NCBI RefSeq assembly: GCF_000813005.1
Contig: NZ_JSYP01000004.1
Location: forward strand, 153,523 to 217,522
From: Flavobacterium sp. KMS
GTDB taxonomy: Bacteria; Bacteroidota; Bacteroidia; Flavobacteriales; Flavobacteriaceae
Direction: 5' to 3'
Length of the DNA: 64,000 nt
Below the pieces are notes generated by a model. It saw only the letters and a program-made list of their open reading frames with translations. It was not told the DNA's origin and ran no database searches. The translations under genes and the position numbers were made by a program. Shown one piece after another: positions 61,335-64,000 of the stretch (its first letter is position 1; each line of letters begins with the position of its first letter).

Positions 61335-62216
61335 TTATTTTCCAGCTCTCATTTTTCTTGCTAATAATGTATTTTTAAGCAACATAGCAATTGTCATAGG
61401 TCCTACTCCACCAGGAACTGGTGTTATAAAAGATGATTTCTTACTTACTTCAGCAAAATCAACATCTCCTGTAATTACATATCCTTTTGGATTTGTAGCA
61501 TCTTCAACTCTAGTAATTCCTACGTCGATTACCACAACGCCATCTTTTACCATATGAGCTTTTAGGTAATTTGGAACTCCTAAAGCTGTAATAATGATAT
61601 CAGCATTTTTAGTATATTCTTCGATATTCTTTGTTCTGCTATGTGTTAATGTCACTGTCGAATCTCCCGGATTTCCTTTACGACTCATTAAGATACTCAT
61701 TGGTCGCCCTACAATATGGCTACGCCCAATAACAACAGTGTGTTTCCCTGCAGTTTCTACTTTGTAACGCTCTAATAATTGCATAATCCCGAATGGTGTC
61801 GCTGGAATAAAAGTATCCATCTCTAAAGCCATTTTTCCGAAGTTGGTAGGATGGAAACCATCTACATCCTTATCTGGATCTATTGCCATTAAAATCTTTT
61901 GTTCGCTGATATGTTTTGGCAAAGGCAACTGAACAATATATCCGTCTAGATTATCATCTTCGTTTAGTTCTTTAATTTTTGCCAATAACTCTACCTCTGT
62001 AATTGTTTCTGGTAAACTTACCAAAGTAGAATCAAAACCTATTTGTTGGCAAGATCTTACTTTACTACCTACGTAAGTTAAACTAGCCCCATCGTTACCC
62101 ACAATCACAGCTGCCAAATGAGGTACTTTTCCTCCAGCATCTTTAATTGCTTGCACTTCTATTGCAATTTCGTTTTTAATATCCTCAGCTGTTTTTTTAC
62201 CGTCTAGTAGTTGCAT
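61335..62216 (-). CDS. folD: methylenetetrahydrofolate dehydrogenase/cyclohydrolase
   Basis: A 293-residue bifunctional one-carbon enzyme. It has [18 protein letters not shown] with the catalytic lysine, [24 protein letters not shown], the NADP-binding [14 protein letters not shown], and [18 protein letters not shown]. Transcribed alone, downstream of ffh on the same strand. Confidence 0.97.
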   Translation of the reverse strand: MQLLDGKKTAEDIKNEIAIEVQAIKDAGGKVPHLAAVIVGNDGASLTYVGSKVRSCQQIGFDSTLVSLPETITEVELLAKIKELNEDDNLDGYIVQLPLPKHISEQKILMAIDPDKDVDGFHPTNFGKMALEMDTFIPATPFGIMQLLERYKVETAGKHTVVIGRSHIVGRPMSILMSRKGNPGDSTVTLTHSRTKNIEEYTKNADIIITALGVPNYLKAHMVKDGVVVIDVGITRVEDATNPKGYVITGDVDFAEVSKKSSFITPVPGGVGPMTIAMLLKNTLLARKMRAGK

Positions 62217-62299
62217 TTTTTTTAAAGGGTTTTTAAAGTTTAAGATTTAAAGTTTTTTCGGTTCTAAAACCTTAAATCAATTTAGTTGTGTTTATATTA

Positions 62300-62347
62300 A
62301 AAAGTTTAAGGTTTAAAATTTCAATTATCTTGAAACTTTAAACCTTA
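62300..62347 (-). terminator. hairpin after ffh, probable terminator
   Basis: AAGGTTTAAAATTTCAA (62308-62324) pairs with TTGAAACTTTAAACCTT (62330-62346) with one mismatch and a five-base loop. A weak U-rich stretch follows on the minus strand. The AAGTTTAAGGTTTAAA type of tract also recurs at 30362-30390. Confidence 0.65.
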
Positions 62348-62359
62348 CTTATTTTTTTA

Positions 62360-63712
62360 TTATCTCGGCATTCCGCCTGGCATTCCTTTCATGCCTCCCA
62401 TCATTTTCATTAAATTCTTTCCGCCTGGGCCTTGCATCATTTTCATCATTTTGCTCATTTGGTCGAATTGCTTCATCAGCTGATTTACTTGCTCGATTTT
62501 TGTTCCCGAACCTTTTGCAATTCTGGCTTTCCTTTTTACATCGATAACTGCTGGCTTGCTTCTTTCAAGTGGAGTCATCGAGTGTATGATTGCTTCAATA
62601 TGCTTGAAGGCATCATCTTCGATTTCTACATCTTTCATAGCTTTAGAAGCACCTGGTATCATTCCTACCAAGTCTTTCATATTACCCATTTTCTTTACTT
62701 GCTGAATTTGTGACAAGAAATCATCAAAACCAAACTCGTTTTTAGCAATTTTCTTTTGGATTTTTCTTGCTTCTTCTTCATCAAATTGCTCTTGCGCTCT
62801 TTCTACCAACGACACAACATCACCCATACCAAGTATACGCTCTGCCATACGAATAGGATAGAACACATCGATTGCATCCATTTTCTCTCCTGTACCTACA
62901 AACTTAATTGGTTTGTTTACTACCGATTTAATAGAAATCGCAGCTCCTCCACGTGTATCACCATCTAATTTAGTAAGGATAACTCCGTCGAAGTTTAATA
63001 TATCATTAAATGCTTTTGCAGTATTTACAGCATCCTGACCTGTCATGGCATCCACAACAAATAAAGTTTCTTGTGGCTGGATTGCTTTGTGAACACGTGC
63101 AATCTCATCCATCATTTCCTGATCTACGGCTAAACGTCCTGCTGTATCGACAATAACAACATTAAACCCATTAGCTTTAGCATGTTTAATTGCATTTTGT
63201 GCAATCTCTACAGGATTTTTATTTTCTGGTTCTGAGTAAACCTCAACACCTATTTGGTCTCCTACAACATGTAATTGGTTTATCGCCGCTGGACGGTAAA
63301 TATCACACGCTACTAAAAGTGGTTTTTTATTCTTTTTTGTTTTTAAATAATTAGCAAGTTTACCAGAGAATGTAGTTTTCCCTGAACCTTGTAATCCCGA
63401 CATTAAAATAACGCTTGGAGTACCAGACAAGTTTATCCCTGCTACATCACCACCCATTAATTCAGTAAGTTCGTCCTTTACTAACTTCACCAATAATTGT
63501 CCTGGCTGAAGTGTAGTTAAAACGTCTTGTCCAATTGCTTTTTCTTTTACTTTAGTTGTAAAATCTTTAGCAATTTTAAAGTTAACATCGGCATCAAGTA
63601 AGGCACGACGAACTTCTTTTAAGGTTTCGGCAACGTTTACTTCTGTAATCTTACCGTGTCCTTTTAATATATGGAAGGCTTTATCTAACTTATCACTTAA
63701 ATTATCAAACAT
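62360..63712 (-). CDS. ffh: signal recognition particle protein
   Basis: A 450-residue GTPase that targets membrane proteins to the translocon. The N and G domains show GLQGSGKTTFSGKLA, DIYRPAAINQL, DTAGRLAVDQEMM and TKLDGDTRGGAAIS; the M domain has the methionine-rich C-terminus (MKMMQGPGGKNLMKMMGG) that binds signal sequences and 4.5S RNA. A complete Bacteroidota promoter lies just upstream. Confidence 0.97.
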   Translation of the reverse strand: MFDNLSDKLDKAFHILKGHGKITEVNVAETLKEVRRALLDADVNFKIAKDFTTKVKEKAIGQDVLTTLQPGQLLVKLVKDELTELMGGDVAGINLSGTPSVILMSGLQGSGKTTFSGKLANYLKTKKNKKPLLVACDIYRPAAINQLHVVGDQIGVEVYSEPENKNPVEIAQNAIKHAKANGFNVVIVDTAGRLAVDQEMMDEIARVHKAIQPQETLFVVDAMTGQDAVNTAKAFNDILNFDGVILTKLDGDTRGGAAISIKSVVNKPIKFVGTGEKMDAIDVFYPIRMAERILGMGDVVSLVERAQEQFDEEEARKIQKKIAKNEFGFDDFLSQIQQVKKMGNMKDLVGMIPGASKAMKDVEIEDDAFKHIEAIIHSMTPLERSKPAVIDVKRKARIAKGSGTKIEQVNQLMKQFDQMSKMMKMMQGPGGKNLMKMMGGMKGMPGGMPR

Positions 63713-63734
63713 ACTATTTTCTTTATTTGAAGTG

Positions 63735-63765
63735 CAAAGATAATCTAATTAGACATTTCAGGCAA
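63735..63765 (-). promoter_or_regulatory. promoter of ffh
   Basis: Minus strand: TTG (63763-63765), a 20-base spacer, TATCTTTG (63735-63742), an exact -7 match 22 bases before the ATG. Confidence 0.65.
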
Positions 63766-63783
63766 TTTTTATTTAACTGCATT

Positions 63784-63832
63784 TAACCGCAAAGTTCGCA
63801 AGGTTTTACGCAAAGATCGCAAGGCTTTTTTT
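63784..63832. repeat. GCAAAG-type intergenic repeat, copy 2
   Basis: AACCGCAAAGTTCGCAAGG, then TTTTACGCAAAGATCGCAAGG, ending in a T run. It repeats the CGCAA(A/G)G unit four times and is related to 35886-35955. Confidence 0.75.
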
Positions 63833-63948
63833 TCGCACAATCCGGATAGTTATCAGGAGCGAAACAGCAAAAATTTTTGTTTCACGCAGATTAAAAAAGA
63901 TTTAAGCCGATTTTTATAAACGTTTTAATCTTTGGCTTTAAATATTAA

Positions 63949-63987
63949 CCGCAATGTGCACAAAGTTTTTCGCAAAGTCCGCGAATT
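63949..63987. repeat. GCAAAG-type intergenic repeat, copy 3
   Basis: ACCGCAATGTGCACAAAG followed by TTTTTCGCAAAGTCCGCGAA, a more diverged copy of the same family at the window edge. Confidence 0.65.
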
Positions 63988-64000
63988 TTTTTGTTTGCAA

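Larger units (their letters stand above)
63713..64000. other. intergenic region with GCAAAG-type repeats
   Basis: About 290 bases to the window edge. Beyond the ffh promoter it holds two copies of the ACCGCAAAGTTCGCAAGG repeat family (63784-63832 and 63949-63987) and a tract with TTTCACGCAGATTAAAAAAG. No open frame. Confidence 0.7.

Noticed and set aside
61321..61557. Plus-strand frame of 78 codons
   Set aside because: It is antisense to folD and reads its complement; no promoter or conserved motif.
1..64000. CRISPR arrays, prophage or insertion sequences
   Set aside because: No regularly spaced direct repeats of 24-40 bases, no transposase or phage gene and no long terminal repeats were recognised.

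Overview
The window is a chromosomal segment of a low-GC (about one-third G+C) member of the Bacteroidota, almost certainly a Flavobacterium or close relative in the Flavobacteriaceae. The reasons are the gene repertoire (GIN/DUF2807 proteins, PspC-PadR operon, rhodanese-thioredoxin lipoprotein, parAB-DUF5683-dapB-lepB-lepB-wbqC order), Bacteroidota-type promoters (TTG ... TAnnTTTG, clearest in front of the tRNA-Pro gene), near absence of Shine-Dalgarno sequences, and families of long intergenic hairpins seen in this genus. I see no prophage, insertion sequence, CRISPR array or rRNA operon.

Layout. 0-7 kb: small, mostly co-directional accessory genes (MepB-like, LysE exporter, GNAT, DinB, esterase, DUF6891, a Lys/Cys-rich secreted peptide) ending in a nested hairpin repeat and a DUF4442 gene. 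7-12 kb: DUF4870, then a PadR/PspC/GIN envelope-stress-type operon and a second GIN protein. 12-14 kb: trxB, tRNA-Pro(TGG), a di-haem cytochrome c peroxidase. 14.6-18.4 kb: DUF2339 and DUF3999 pair. 18.6-25.6 kb: parA, parB, DUF5683, dapB, two tandem lepB paralogues, wbqC. 25.6-32 kb (minus strand): mutL with two rhomboid proteases and an endonuclease/exonuclease/phosphatase protein; ribH; a TPR membrane protein. 32-42 kb: recF, rhodanese-thioredoxin, DUF2461, glycosyltransferase, a Tat-exported HisC-like aminotransferase, murB, GNAT, FMN-binding protein, glycosyltransferase, ECF sigma factor, TonB-like protein. 42-48 kb: bacterial PH protein, M48 protease, lipA, gap, a hybrid histidine kinase. 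48-53 kb: purine nucleoside phosphorylase, lpxK and a YoeB-type toxin-antitoxin pair on the minus strand, then nif3, a coiled-coil protein of the zinc-ribbon family that has lost all cysteines, and a hydrolase. 53-56.7 kb: an ArsR regulator divergent from a cytochrome P450 and an ABM monooxygenase, then rluF. 56.9-61 kb (minus strand): an unusual cluster of two small cystatin/stefin-like proteins, a LytTR response regulator with its TPR histidine kinase, and an orphan 158-residue protein. 61.3-63.7 kb: folD and ffh.

Most of the window is core housekeeping. The most interesting part is 56.9-61 kb: two tandem leaderless proteins carry the hallmark of eukaryotic stefins (N-terminal double glycine and a perfect QVVAG loop), next to a two-component system. 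Other points worth attention are the cysteine-free zinc-ribbon homologue, the P450 lacking the usual acid-threonine pair, the periplasmic PLP aminotransferase, the twin signal peptidases, and several structured intergenic elements. All functional calls were made by reading motifs; no database search was run.
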